From assembly GCA_031213475.1 (NCBI GenBank), contig JARUPZ010000008.1:11031938-11095937 (forward strand): 64,000 nucleotides of DNA, written 5' to 3'. Position 1 is the first letter of the stretch. Each line of letters begins with the position of its first letter. The notes below the pieces were generated by a model. It was not told the DNA's origin and did no database searches. It saw only the letters and a list, made by a program, of their open reading frames with translations. Below, one piece after another: positions 40,401-49,727 of the stretch. The position numbers and the translations under genes were made by a program. The DNA is from Nereocystis luetkeana. Its lineage: Eukaryota; Sar; Phaeophyceae; Laminariales; Laminariaceae.

Positions 40401-43400
40401 CCACGAATAACAGCCATCAACCAAACAAACAACCACGAACAACAGCCATCAACCAACCAACCCACCAACCAACGAAACCAGAAAAGCTCACCACTTGTTC
40501 GATATTTGGTATGATTGGCTTAGGGTTAGGGGCAGGGTTGCTCCGATTGGCTGAGGATTAGGGTTACGGTTATAGCGATGATCCCACTAGTCTTACAGAC
40601 ATTGTGGACAACCATGTTTTCGAATAAATGGTGAGCACCCTCAACCAACCAGCCAATCAACCACCACCGAGTCACCAACCAACCTATCGACCGACCAACC
40701 AACAATCAACCAACCACCCAACCAACCAACCAGCGAACCAACCAACCCCTCAACCAACCAGCCAATCAACCACCACCGAGTCACCAACCAACCTATCGAC
40801 CGACCAACCAACAATCAACCAACCAACCAACCAACCAACCAACCAGCGAACCAACCAACTAATACGCACCTTGGAAAGGAAGTCGTAGTCGGATCGAAGG
40901 GCGTCCTCCGCGCTGAACTCCACGTCGTCCACGTGCGACCGAGCGCAGGTCACCATCTCCTTTGTGATCTCCAACACCTGCTCATGAAGGTCGGTAGCAT
41001 CACCAACGGACGCCAGGGAACTCACTCGTCAGGAAGACAACACGGAGACGTGTGTACGGGAGTACGAGTACGTTACTTCCACGAAAGGCAGAAGGGGGGT
41101 GCCCAAAGCTCCTCAGGGTCATACACACAGCAACGGCAAGAAACCTACGTCTCACCCATCCCCTCGATATGGGAGATATATATAGCCTTCATGCGGTCAT
41201 GGAAACCCGCAATAGGGGCGACCGATGTGTCCCACGCAGCTTGCAAACATGAGTTTCGAAGGGAGAAAAAAAAAAGTTCGATTCCACAGCTGAGAGGGGT
41301 GTTCTATTTTATTTTTATAAAAAGTGATTTTGGTAGATGTTGGCCGCGCAAGCCGATTGACGACTCGATGATCTCGGCAAAACGACCAACAAACGGAGTA
41401 AATATTATTCAAGCCCCAACTGGGGTTGCAAAGTCACCTTGCAGCAAAGATGAAGGCGAAAATGGGATTGCCAGGTAAACTACATGGCGAAAGAAATGGC
41501 ATGGAGAAGTCACCAAGCACGAATGGGATTGCAACGATATAGCACAAACGGGATTGCACAGGCAAAAACCGCAAGCGGGATTGCAAAGTCATTTAGCACA
41601 GGCGGGATCGCACAGTCACAGGCCACAAACGGAACTGCAAACTTATCGAGAACAGGCGGGATTGCACAGTCACGAACCACAAACGGAATTGCAAAGTCGT
41701 TCGGCCCTAGATGGGATTGCAAAGCCAATGTGCAGATTCTATTTCGAGGGGCCCCGTGGGACGGACACAACTGATGTATCAAGAGTACCCCCCACACACA
41801 TGTGTCATGCCGGGCAAGCTCGGCGTAGATGGCCCAGGTAACCTACTGCAACACACGCATCGGTACCTCATACAGAGCCACAACAGGCATATATTGAAAA
41901 TAACAAGAAACCAGGATGGTTGGCCCAGGCTCACTACTATACTACTATTATCACACGCGGGAAGCACTGAATACTGCTGTGTCGGCGTCAAAACGAAAAC
42001 ACATTGGGGACGCAGCAGTGACACAAACGAGATAGCGCGGAGATATCCGAGGTAGCACGCGCAAGCTCAGCGCGGATGGCCCGGCAGCCAAGCGCAGAGT
42101 GCGGGGGACCCCCGACCACGTGCACTCCGTGCGACAGCGAGAAACAAGGAAATGCATGTTGCTGATGTCGGATTTTCTGACTTGAAAATAGTGCATTCCA
42201 CGCTCGTGTATTACGGTCAAAACGGCTTCCGAGTCCCTGTGGGTCTGAACCTATGTGCCTTGGGGCGTTGGATATCGTACCGAACGTTTTACAGCTCGAC
42301 CCGATCGTCGACTCCCACTGTAACTACGGGGGACCATAGTTAATAGGACCTATGGTATACATAAAAGCCTATATATTTCATCATTTTTACCAACATTATT
42401 TGGTCCTATTAACTATGGTCCCCCGTAATAGTAGAAGATTATCTACCTGGTACATATTTCCGAGCAGATAGATGTATGATCTGTAGATGATCTAGCTCAT
42501 GCTGCCAAGTGCGAGCCGTGCAATCTGCATGATCAGCATGATCTAGCGCTGGTTTCCTGGGTTGGGTCTGTGCTATTCAGATCCTGCACAACCTCGTCAT
42601 AAAAAGCGAGGAACTAGGTGATCTCCTGCTGTAGATAGATAGATAAATCATGATCTGGCAAAGGCGTGGAAAGTTTCGATACATCGAAACATATCGGAAC
42701 ACTCATCAATCGATATGGAGCACCGAACGTCCCTTCAACCGCTGGCATCCCCGTGTTTGTTATGGTGGCACTGAACGAAAGCTTCCATATTATCAAATAT
42801 CGAAAGCGTATCGATTACGATATGTGTTTTGCTTGTCGGTATCGTATCGAAATTGACTATCGTCAATCGGTATCGTATCGATTCGATTTATCGTTTATCG
42901 GTATCGTGTCGATATTCGCTCATTAGTATCGTACTGGTTATCGTTCCGTATCGTATCGATTTCGATTATCGTTCGATATACAACACTATTAATAGTAGCT
43001 ACACTGTCGTGAATACTCGTATATATCAGAACAGCAACCCGGGGAGGTCGACGAACGGTGGGGCCGCCGACCGCGTCGCCGTGTCGTCCGTCGATTAGCC
43101 ACGACACCGACCGGCCGGCGCCACAATAGCATCACAAAAAAAGGCTTGCATCGCATCGCATATTATAGCCATTACCAACATCGCGTCACATCTCACTATT
43201 ACCACATGACGGCATGCACCACACGACATGTGATGTAACATGACCTGGCCTCACATCCCACTACATGACATGACATGGCATCACACCCCATTACATGGAC
43301 AACATGAGATAACATTATGAGGCATTGCCCCCAACCACACCCCAACCCATCATGAGCAACAGCACCACATCCGAACCCACAGCATCACACCACACCACAT

Positions 43401-45820
43401 CCCACCATACCGTACCGTACATACCATACCATACAATACCGTATCATACCGTACCATACCATACCATACCATACTCTACCATACCGTACCATATAATACC
43501 ATACCATACTATACCGCATCATACCGCACCATACCATACCATATCATACCATACCATACATACCGTACCATACCATATCAGACCATACCATATCATACCG
43601 TACCATACCATACCATACCATATTATACCATACCACACCATACCATACCATACCATACCATATCGTACCATATAATACTACACCACACCACACCACATCA
43701 CACCCACTAAAATCACCTCCTCCCTGGATTTCTTGAGTTTGTGCTTCATGTGGATGTCGGACGTGGCGATGAAGGTGTGGATGCGGGGGAACCGTGCCGG
43801 TGCCACCGCCTCCGCGCAGCGCTGACCAATCACATCGGCCGTACGGAGGGAATGAAACCGAGCAGTTTGACAATCAGAGTACTTCAGGCGTGTACGTGAG
43901 AGCCTTGCGAGCGCAGCGCTGTTGACCAAAGCGGTCGTGAAGAGGGGATCCAACCAAACGATTGCCCAATCAAATCAGGGTAGACATTGAATGCGGGAGA
44001 CTTGCGAGCGCAGCGCCGACCAACCAACACGGTCTTAGAGACGGAACAACCGGACCACCAGCCAATCCGATCAACGTATAACCACATGCGTGACGGCCAT
44101 GCGAGTCAACCAAAAAGGCGGTCGAAGATGGGTCGTGGTGAGGCCTCTCTTTATTTTTGTTTTTGTTTCGATAACCAAACCGCTCTACACAGGTCGAGAA
44201 GCTTTTATCGTCTCATGTTCTTTCTCTCTCTACCCAACGAGGTGTCTTCACTCTGGTCGATCAAAAACGTCATCATCCGCCCGCCTATATAGCCGTTCTT
44301 GCTCGGGAAAAACACAAAAACAGTATCGCGTCCGAACACCGAACAAAACAACAGCCAGTAAAGAACATAGACCATTGGGATCAAACACACCCACAGGTCA
44401 AATCGAATGAAAGGCTAGACATAGAGGTTGAAAAAGAAAACGATCTCGTTTCAAGCTGAGCGGCACATGCAATCGGCTGATGAATTGACGCATCGAACCG
44501 ACAACAGCGCCCTCTGAGCACGGGTAGGCACACGGTGAAAAATCGCAAGCCAACATGGAATCGACCGGAACCACTGCTGTACTTGAGTAAAACCTGACGG
44601 ATACGATAGACAACATAACGACCGGAAAAATCCAGACCAACAAGTCAAAACGGAGCCAGAGCCAGATGCTTTCAAGAATCCACCAGCCTGTAACCCCCCC
44701 CCATCCCCCCACTCTCCTCCTCCACGCCCGGTCTCGAGAGGGGTGCGAGGTCAATTGTCAAGCGACTGCGACAAACAACAAATTACCCCCCCCCCTCCCC
44801 CCCCCCTGCCCCCGGCGCTCCGTCTCGAAATGGACGCGTGGTCAATGGTCAAACGACCGAAGCAAGCAACAAGTGAGTACGGCGCCTCCCCACCCCCCTC
44901 CACGCTCCGGGAAGCAATACTCCCGCAGCCCCACCCTGTGGGGGCACGACTACCCCGAAAGTACTAGCCCCTCACATCGATGTCCTTGGTCAGGGCTCTC
45001 GCGAGGCCGCAGATGATGGGAGGGTTGCTGCCGTTGCCCACGACGCTGGCGATCTCGTGCACCGCCTGCACAGCGCCGTACATTGATGCGGGTAGATCGC
45101 AAGGTTGTCATTGGAGTCAGAAGCGATGGTGTCGGTGTTGTTGGTGGTGGTAATGGTAGTGGTAGTGGTAGCGGTGTTGGCAGTGGTAGTGGCGTTGGTA
45201 GGGTTTGCACCTCAAGGAGGCATGGTACCGTAGGGTTTGCACCTAAAGGAGGCACGCTACGGTAGGGTTTGCACCTGAAAGAAGCATGCTACGGTAGGGT
45301 TTGCACCTTCAGGAGGCATGCTGCGGTAGGGTTACACCTGAGGGAGGAGTGCCACGGTAGGGTTTGAGGCATGCTAGGGTAGGGTTTGCACCTAAAGGAG
45401 GCCTTCTACGGTAGAGGTAGAAGTGCACTTACAATCTCTGAGGCCCATATCACACCCCATGCAAAACTTACGCTTGAGAAATATGTGGGCTTAAAACCCA
45501 TGAACATCTCCATGGCCTGGTACGTGCCAAAGAAGATTATCATGGAACCCAGATGACATATGTGACCGGGTAATTACCGGGTACTTCCTCAGTGGCGGAG
45601 CTCTGTCAGGCTGAAATATTTGTAAGAAAAACAACATTTCGGCCAACAAGCGCCACCCTTGTCGGGGACAAATGGTACCCTTAACGGGGTACGCGTCTGG
45701 TGTTGTGATAGTAGTAGTCGTAATGATGGTAATAGTATTAATAATAGTCGTATTGATGGTGGTATAAGTAGTAGTAGTACTACTACTAGTATTAGTGGTA
45801 GTATAATAGTAGTAGTAGTG

Positions 45821-45857
<37 letters not shown>

Positions 45858-45897
45858 CAGTGGCAGTAGCAGTAGCATTAGCGGCAGCAGTAGAAGC

Positions 45898-45936
<39 letters not shown>

Positions 45937-48468
45937 TGTAGTAGTAGTAGCAATAGCAGTAATAGTAGCAGTAGTGGCCTTGGTACTGTTATTCGCTGTT
46001 GCTGTTGTTGTAAATGTGGTCGTTCTCAACGCTGTTACTGTTGTTGCTGTGGTATCGGTCGCGTTTTACCTCCCAGCTCAACTCGCTAGAGCTTTCACGC
46101 TCAGCAAACCTTCCGGGCAGACCGTGGTCGTGCGTATCTAACCTAGCCTTGCGAACATCCCACTGCTTCCTACTTAGGGTTAGGGGAGCACCTAAAGGAG
46201 GCATGCTACGTTAGGGTTTGCACCTCAAGGAGGCATGGAATGCACCAGCACTTACTGTAGTACATGAGGATACACGCCTCGGACAGATCATGACCGATCC
46301 ATCCACAGATCATCTAGTTCCTACCCTGCCGTCGTAAGAGTCTGAACAAAGGATCTGCCTTATAGGGCACATCCAACCCAGGAAACACGTGCTAGGCAGA
46401 CTACGAAGATTACACGGCTCCCACCAGGAAAAAATGAGCTTAAACGTATATGGTAAAGATCAGCAGATATCTGCTGTATCTGCCTTGAGAGATCTAGATC
46501 ATGACACTGGAAATCGACCATGTGTAGATGACCTGTCCACGGATGTAGCGAATGAGAAAAAAAACACGCACACCTGCCGGTCGCTGGTCGCTAAGACTCT
46601 ACATGTTGGTCGTGAGATGTTCTCGTTTCGCCGGGGAGTGGCTGGATGTCCACAGCACAGCAAGCTTTTTCTATGACTACATCAACATGTAATGCACCCC
46701 ACCCCCCCCGCCCCCCTCCCCCCTCCCTCGCTCCTTCTCTTTCCCTTCACCACCACCACCCCCCCCCCAAGGCCCCTTCCCCTATTTGCGATCAGACCAA
46801 CGATATAGGACAATCGATGCGATCACCCTCACCTTGAAGTCACCCTGCGAAGCGATCGGGAACCCAGACTCGATGATGTCGACCCCCAGCTTGCTCAGCT
46901 GCTTCGCCACCTACATGCACCGTGTCCACCCCAGTCACGCACGTCAACAACGATGTCGCATGAGAACCGAATGAAAACGACCCAGTGTGAATCCGAGCGA
47001 CGGGGGCCGGGTGGGGGTGGTTGACGGGGGGAGCGCGCGCGAACCCCACAAAGGCACGCATTAGTTGCCCCCCGTAAGTCCCAATTTGTTTGGGAGGAGC
47101 AGATGGGAGTGAGGGGGGGGGGGGGGGGCGAGGGCTGTCACTTAGCCAGGTGCACTCGAAAAGCACCCCAACTTCTTGTCCACCCCTGCAACTTCACGTC
47201 AAAGCTATCATCACGATCGAATCGGTGAACATTGTACGCCCCTCTTCCGTCCCCTTCCCTCTCCTCCCCTCCCCTCTCCTCCCCTCCCTTCTCTTCCTCT
47301 CCCCCCCCTCCCCCCCCCTCCCCTCCCCTTCCCTTCCGTCCCCTCCCCTCCTCGCCCCTCCCCTCTCCCCACCTCCCCTCGCCACCACCGCCTCCCTGAT
47401 TTTGCCTTACCAAGAGCTTTTCCTCTCCCGTCATGGTGCATCCGGGGCTCTGCTCCCCATCTCTGAGGGTGGTGTCGAACACCTTAACTCGGGTAGGATC
47501 GCGGCCAGTTTCTGCCAAAAAAAGAAACGAAGTAATAAATACGTGAACAGTAACACGGACGTGTTACAAATAAAAACAAAAATCACAAAAAAAGGCGAAA
47601 AGTGAAGCAAAGCAGTCGTAGCCAGGCGGGGCCTGATAGCACAAAACTCGGACGAGAAGGGCTGTGGGTGTTTCGCAGCGTGGAGCTCCTGCGTGGTCTA
47701 GCTTCTCTCCGAGGCATCCCACAGAAACAAAAACAGACGCAAGGGATCACAACGCAGCGCCTCTATTGTTTGTCCATTTCTCCACCTCTCTCCCCACCCT
47801 ACCCCTCTTCTCCTCCCTCCCCTTCCCCGCCCTCTCGCTCTCTCTCCAACATACTCTCTCATTCTCCCCCCCTCTCCATGGATATCTCGTCCATCTTGCT
47901 TCGTATACGTGCCGTTTGGAGCCTTGGCGACGGAGCGGCCGAGTCTACACAAACCCACACTGAAACAACAGGCACGAGAAACAAACCACAGGTGAAGAAA
48001 ACGGAAATAAAAACAGAACCAACCCAGGTCGCTGAGTGTGAACGTGCCTCCTTCGTGCGCTCTCCATATTTCCGAACAACGTCACCGCTGCCTAGGTCAA
48101 CTCCAGAAACCTCGCACACACGATGCCAACCCCCCCCCCTGCCCCCCCTCCCCCTTGCAAGTCCAGCAACCTCGAACATGCGATGCCAACCCCCTACCCC
48201 CGCTCCTTTTGTCATTCCCCTAGCCACACCTACACAACAAGGAGCAAACCTCCTTCTCCTTCCTTTCCGTTTAGCCGCCCCCGACCTCTCCCTTCCTCTC
48301 ACCCAAATCGTGCCGGCTGGGCTTAACGTGAACCTTCGCCATCGGAGGGGACAGATCCTCCCCGTTCCCAGACAGCACTGAAGCCGCGGTCGTAGCCGTC
48401 CCAGGGTCCGTTGCCACCATCGATGGCTGGGTGCCACTCGTGACCCCCCTCGCCGCCACCACCCCCAT
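28144..48468 (-). CDS. IPMS: 2-isopropylmalate synthase, 14 exons, leucine biosynthesis
   Basis: Condenses acetyl-CoA with 2-oxoisovalerate, the first committed step to leucine; probably plastidial (inference). Exons from 5' to 3': from 48468 or further right to 48303, then 47511-47411, 46910-46833, 45065-44976, 43821-43717, 40977-40870, 40136-40021, 38747-38651, 35933-35850, 33344-33165, 31858-31733, 30736-30572, 29958-29783, 28342-28144. Exons 2-14 total 1625 nt and stay in frame. Exon 2 carries [12 protein letters not shown] (catalytic/metal-site signature), exon 5 [18 protein letters not shown], exon 8 [12 protein letters not shown] (metal-binding HxH), exon 9 [14 protein letters not shown], exon 10 [12 protein letters not shown]. 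Exons 12-14 form the LeuA regulatory domain ([25 protein letters not shown]), the usual site of leucine feedback, which argues against homocitrate or citramalate synthase. Most introns are phase 0; those after exons 10, 11 and 12 have GC donors. Introns are packed with simple repeats. Confidence 0.93.
28358..28455. repeat. (CAA)n microsatellite at the last 3' splice site of isopropylmalate synthase
   Basis: About 27 CAA units end only about 15 bases before the acceptor of exon 14 (AG at 28344-28343, minus strand). On the transcript it is (GUU)n leading into CTGTTTCGGCCTTGCAG. Confidence 0.9.
30850..31060. repeat. AATC and AACGTACC tracts
   Basis: TCAATCAATCAATC runs and three CAACCAACGTAC units, in the intron 5' of exon 12 of isopropylmalate synthase. 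A G-tract at about 30750-30770 lies between it and the exon. Confidence 0.7.
32240..32500. repeat. Compound CAA/CAG microsatellite
   Basis: About 260 bp of AACAACAAC with CAGCAGC and CAACAGCTC interruptions, in the intron between exons 10 and 11 of isopropylmalate synthase. Several longer units (CTCAACAACAGCAGC) are repeated as blocks. Confidence 0.85.
33119..33145. repeat. Poly-C tract just after exon 10 donor
   Basis: About 27 C on the plus strand (poly-G on the transcript) starting 20 bases past the GC donor at 33164. G-runs next to a donor can act as splicing enhancers in other systems. Confidence 0.85.
34296..34406. mobile_element. Tc1/mariner-type MITE, copy 2
   Basis: Same family as 134-242. 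The right end is intact (GGTCCCCCGTAA before TA) and the left end is diverged (TCATGGGGGG). It lies in intron 9 of the isopropylmalate synthase gene, immediately beside a shortened relative at 34408-34483. Confidence 0.65.
34408..34483. mobile_element. Tc1/mariner-type MITE, copy 3, internally deleted
   Basis: The right half matches the copy at 39303-39411 (GTGTGTACCGTAGGTCC then the CCCCCGTA end). The left half is reduced to AAACGGGGGAAATATATA. A TACCAGGT string lies in the middle. It abuts copy 2 with only a few bases between them. Confidence 0.5.
34780..35340. repeat. Satellite of about 125 bp, four tandem units
   Basis: The string CCATAGACCCTCGCATCC recurs at 34824, 34951, 35074 and 35200 (spacings 127, 123, 126). 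Each unit contains TGTACTCGAT, TCATGCATGG, ACAATGCCGGGACGGAGCA and CGGGTTTTC. The array starts right after a G-tract near 34769-34790, and each unit carries a shorter G-run. It ends in a tail (CAGACATTGCTTGCACCAAG, GAAGGGTGAGCTGCATCC) also found at the 25.6 kb copy. Confidence 0.8.
35599..35731. mobile_element. Tc1/mariner-type MITE, copy 4, carrying a TACCAGGTA insertion
   Basis: Ends TTACCGGGGACCATAG and GTCTCCCGTAA lie between TA dinucleotides. Inside the left inverted repeat, TTAATAGGACC of the sister copies reads TTAATACCAGGTAGGACC here (insertion site 35621-35629). The copy is therefore the empty-versus-filled comparison for the CCAGGTA scar. Confidence 0.65.
35621..35629. repeat. TACCAGGTA scar inside a MITE copy
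   Basis: Six sister copies lack it; here the inverted repeat is interrupted by CCAGGTA at a TA. Further exact copies of the 9-mer, on either strand, include 685-693, 692-700, 11209-11217, 20136-20144, 36035-36043, 54705-54713, 54712-54720, 58570-58578 and 63578-63586. Confidence 0.75.
36150..36295. repeat. Minisatellite of GGTACCCGGGTACAT units
   Basis: Units such as TCTGGAGGTACCCGGATACC and GGTACCCGGGTACAT recur every 25-35 bp. The same family appears at 37430-37640 and at 57055-57180. Confidence 0.65.
37430..37640. repeat. Minisatellite of GGTACCCGGGTACAT units, second array
   Basis: Eight or so imperfect units: ATACTCTGGGGGTAACCGGG, ACACTCTGGGGGTACCCGGG and so on. Same consensus as 36150-36295, 1.1 kb away in the same intron. 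Confidence 0.7.
37955..38065 (+). repeat. Dispersed repeat with GCAACATGAGCTAGATC core, copy 1
   Basis: Reads CAGACTGTACGGCTCCCATC, then CGGCAACATGAGCTAGATCC, then several CAGATCATAC units. Relatives are at 42440-42600 (inverted), 46255-46440 and 62930-63080. No coding content; inside an isopropylmalate synthase intron. Related GATCATCTA strings also occur at 37765-37812. Confidence 0.5.
38850..39040. repeat. Minisatellite, ~21 bp unit containing TATAAAATAGTGCCGGTCC
   Basis: About eight units of the type CTATAAAATAGTGCCGGTCCC, varying at one to three positions, just 5' (minus strand) of exon 8 of isopropylmalate synthase. CACTATA and CCGGCACTA fragments continue to about 39260 and reappear at 39765-39870. 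Confidence 0.8.
39088..39196. mobile_element. Tc1/mariner-type MITE, copy 5
   Basis: The left end is TTTCGGGGGGCCCTAGTTAA, diverged. The right end is GGTCCCCCGTAA followed by TA. It is about 105 bp and sits in an isopropylmalate synthase intron, 107 bp from copy 6. Confidence 0.65.
39303..39411. mobile_element. Tc1/mariner-type MITE, copy 6
   Basis: Well-conserved ends (TTACGGGGGGCCATAGTAAA and its inverse) flanked by TA. The core is inverted relative to copies 1, 2 and 5: the GTGTGTACCGTAGG side is on the right. This shows that the family has inserted in both orientations. Confidence 0.7.
40636..40860. repeat. AACC-rich repeat with an internal ~108 bp tandem duplication
   Basis: The block CTCAACCAACCAGCCAATCA ... 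CGACCGACCAACCAACAATC occurs twice, starting near 40640 and 40748. Shorter AACC-rich sequence precedes it at 40390-40475. It abuts the donor side of exon 6 of isopropylmalate synthase. Confidence 0.8.
41410..41735. repeat. Degenerate minisatellite with GGGATTGCA core
   Basis: The core (A/G)GCGGGATTGCA(A/C)AGTCA recurs about ten times at roughly 30-33 bp spacing between exons 5 and 6 of isopropylmalate synthase. Open frames through it are by-products of the repeat. Confidence 0.75.
42321..42430. mobile_element. Tc1/mariner-type MITE, copy 7
   Basis: The best-conserved copy: ACTACGGGGGACCATAGTTA at the left and the exact inverse GGTCCCCCGTAA at the right, flanked by TA. It lies between exons 5 and 6 of the isopropylmalate synthase gene. 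Confidence 0.7.
42440..42600 (-). repeat. Dispersed repeat with ATGAGCTAGATC core, copy 2 (inverted)
   Basis: On the minus strand it reads GTTGTGCAGGATCTG, CCCAACCCAGGAAACC, GATTGCACGGCTCGCA, GCATGAGCTAGATCATCTAC. The CCCAACCCAGGAAAC and CACGGCTC blocks are shared with copy 3. Confidence 0.55.
42740..42985. repeat. TATCG-rich array
   Basis: Imperfect GTATCGTATCGATT units. A comparable CCGATACCG-rich tract with CACCG runs lies at 26050-26220 and 26330-26360 in the intergenic spacer. Confidence 0.65.
43390..43690. repeat. Pentanucleotide array (CCATA)n
   Basis: About 300 bp of ATACC/GTACC units immediately downstream (minus strand) of exon 5 of isopropylmalate synthase. A related looser CATCACA/ACATGAC tract extends back to 43150. 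Confidence 0.85.
45196..45418. repeat. Minisatellite, ~36 bp unit GGTAGGGTTTGCACCTAAAG
   Basis: Six to seven units of the type TACGGTAGGGTTTGCACCT followed by AAAGGAGGCATGC. A two-unit outlier with the same consensus is at 46185-46240. Located just outside exon 4 of isopropylmalate synthase. Confidence 0.8.
45690..46010. repeat. (GTA)n trinucleotide array
   Basis: About 300 bp of TAG/GTA units with scattered GCA and GTG variants, in the intron between exons 3 and 4 of isopropylmalate synthase. The poly-Val and poly-Thr open frames on either strand are produced by the repeat. Confidence 0.9.
46255..46440 (+). repeat. Dispersed repeat with ATGAGCT core, copy 3
   Basis: ACAGATCATCTAG, then GGATCTGCCTTATAGG, CCAACCCAGGAAACACGTGC, GATTACACGGCTCCCACCAG and ATGAGCTT follow in the same order as in copy 2. 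It lies in the intron between exons 3 and 4 of isopropylmalate synthase. Confidence 0.55.
47240..47395. repeat. Polypyrimidine CCCCTCCCCT tract
   Basis: About 150 bp of almost pure C/T, beginning about 15 bases past the exon 2 donor of isopropylmalate synthase. Homopurine on the transcribed sense strand. A second C/T-rich tract is at 47770-47880. Confidence 0.85.
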
Positions 48469-48603
48469 ACCCCCAGCCGACGCCGCCTCCGCGGCTCGTT
48501 GCCGGCGGCCCGTGCTGGTCGCCGACACCCACGAAGAGGAGGAGGAGGAGGAGGAGGGGTGGCTCGCGTGGCTTCGAGCTCGGAACCCGGTCGAGGCGGC
48601 CAC
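48303..48603 (-). CDS. IPMS: Exon 1 region of isopropylmalate synthase; true start unresolved
   Basis: The donor at 48302-48301 (G|GTGAGA) leaves phase 1 and joins exactly to the exon at 47511, giving [16 protein letters not shown]. Upstream the frame is open past 48700 with a Ser-rich, Ala/Arg-rich composition typical of organelle-targeting extensions, but it contains no ATG until 48468-48466 (MGVVAARG). A start there would give a protein of about 597 residues; Arabidopsis-type enzymes run to about 630. Either translation starts at that Met, or an unidentified 5' exon supplies the start and a signal/transit peptide. I could not find a convincing upstream exon. Confidence 0.6.
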
Positions 48604-49664
48604 GTTGGACCGGGATTCAACCCTCGGAGTGAACGGGGTGGAGATAAACGCTTCCGCAAGCTGTCCCAGCTTTTGTTTTTCAATGGTGTGCAGGTGATTG
48701 TATTTTTGTTTTGGTAAGATGGAGGCGGGAGGGGGAGGGGGGGGGAGGGACGGGGAAGGCGGAGTGTTGGAGTTGGACTTTTAATGTTTGAGCGGGGGAA
48801 AGCCGACGTCTTCCTTATTGGGCGGGGGGCCGTTCGGTAGGTATATTATACAATACCAGGTATTAAGGAAACGTCTCTGGGATACGAACGCCTATTTCTT
48901 AAAGAAACCAAGAAACCGGGATATCGGACGGCCGGAAAGGACAGAAAAAACACTTGGTCATAGATCGTGCCGGTTATGTACACGGGTGTACTAGTACATT
49001 CAACACTATAACGTACTAATACTACTACATGTACAGCGAGCGAGAGAGGTACTCGTACGACGGCGGAGCGTACGCAGTACTCTGATGTACGACACTCATG
49101 AACTGGAAATTATTGCGCACTTTTCACAGACAAAAACGATTCGACCTGCGTACGAAGTCTCAGTGCTCAACACCCCCCGGCGTTTCTACTTCTACAGCAG
49201 CAGGATAAGCAACAGCCTCGAGGGAGTTGTGCTTCGTCCGCCCCGCGCTTGAGAAGGGACCACGCCAAAACTCGAGGATACAAAACAGGTCATACTCGAA
49301 CAGTTACGTATGATTATTGATGATTGATAGAACAGTAGTCTGCTGAAGATAGGGTAGCTATCGCTATCATCTAAGTCGCGCTAAATCGATATGCTTAACT
49401 ATACTACCGACCGTAGTACCTACACGTTCTTTTTTTTGCAGATACGTACGTACTCCTGTGCTGCTGTTGTTTTATAGGTATCAGAATACGTAGTTGTTGC
49501 TTCGACCCAGCTTCGACACAGCGGTTGGTAGCGCACCCAAACCCTTAAACATAGCGCTTCACTGCGAGGGCTTTCCCACAGGTGGTCGGGATTAGGGTTC
49601 GTTAGGCTTGGTGTATGTAAACCCTCTTGTGGAAGAGCTTGGCCACATCGTAAAACGGCTCGTT

Positions 49665-49727
49665 GCGGCAGCAGCACCAGCACCAGCACCAGCACCAGCA
49701 CCAGCACCAGCACCAGCACCAGAAGCA
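49665..49727. repeat. (CAGCAC)n hexanucleotide repeat
   Basis: About nine CAGCAC units in the spacer between the isopropylmalate synthase and PWWP genes. Confidence 0.9.

Noticed and set aside
40508-40575. Telomere-like TTAGGGTTAGGG string, also near 46170, 49590 and 59085
   Set aside because: Only one to two repeat units at each place, not an array.
41410-45420. Regularly spaced repeats that superficially resemble CRISPR arrays
   Set aside because: Units are contiguous and degenerate with no unique spacers, and they lie in introns of a eukaryotic gene; they are minisatellites.
45589-46141. Poly-Val and poly-Thr frames on the two strands
   Set aside because: Produced by the GTA trinucleotide array.
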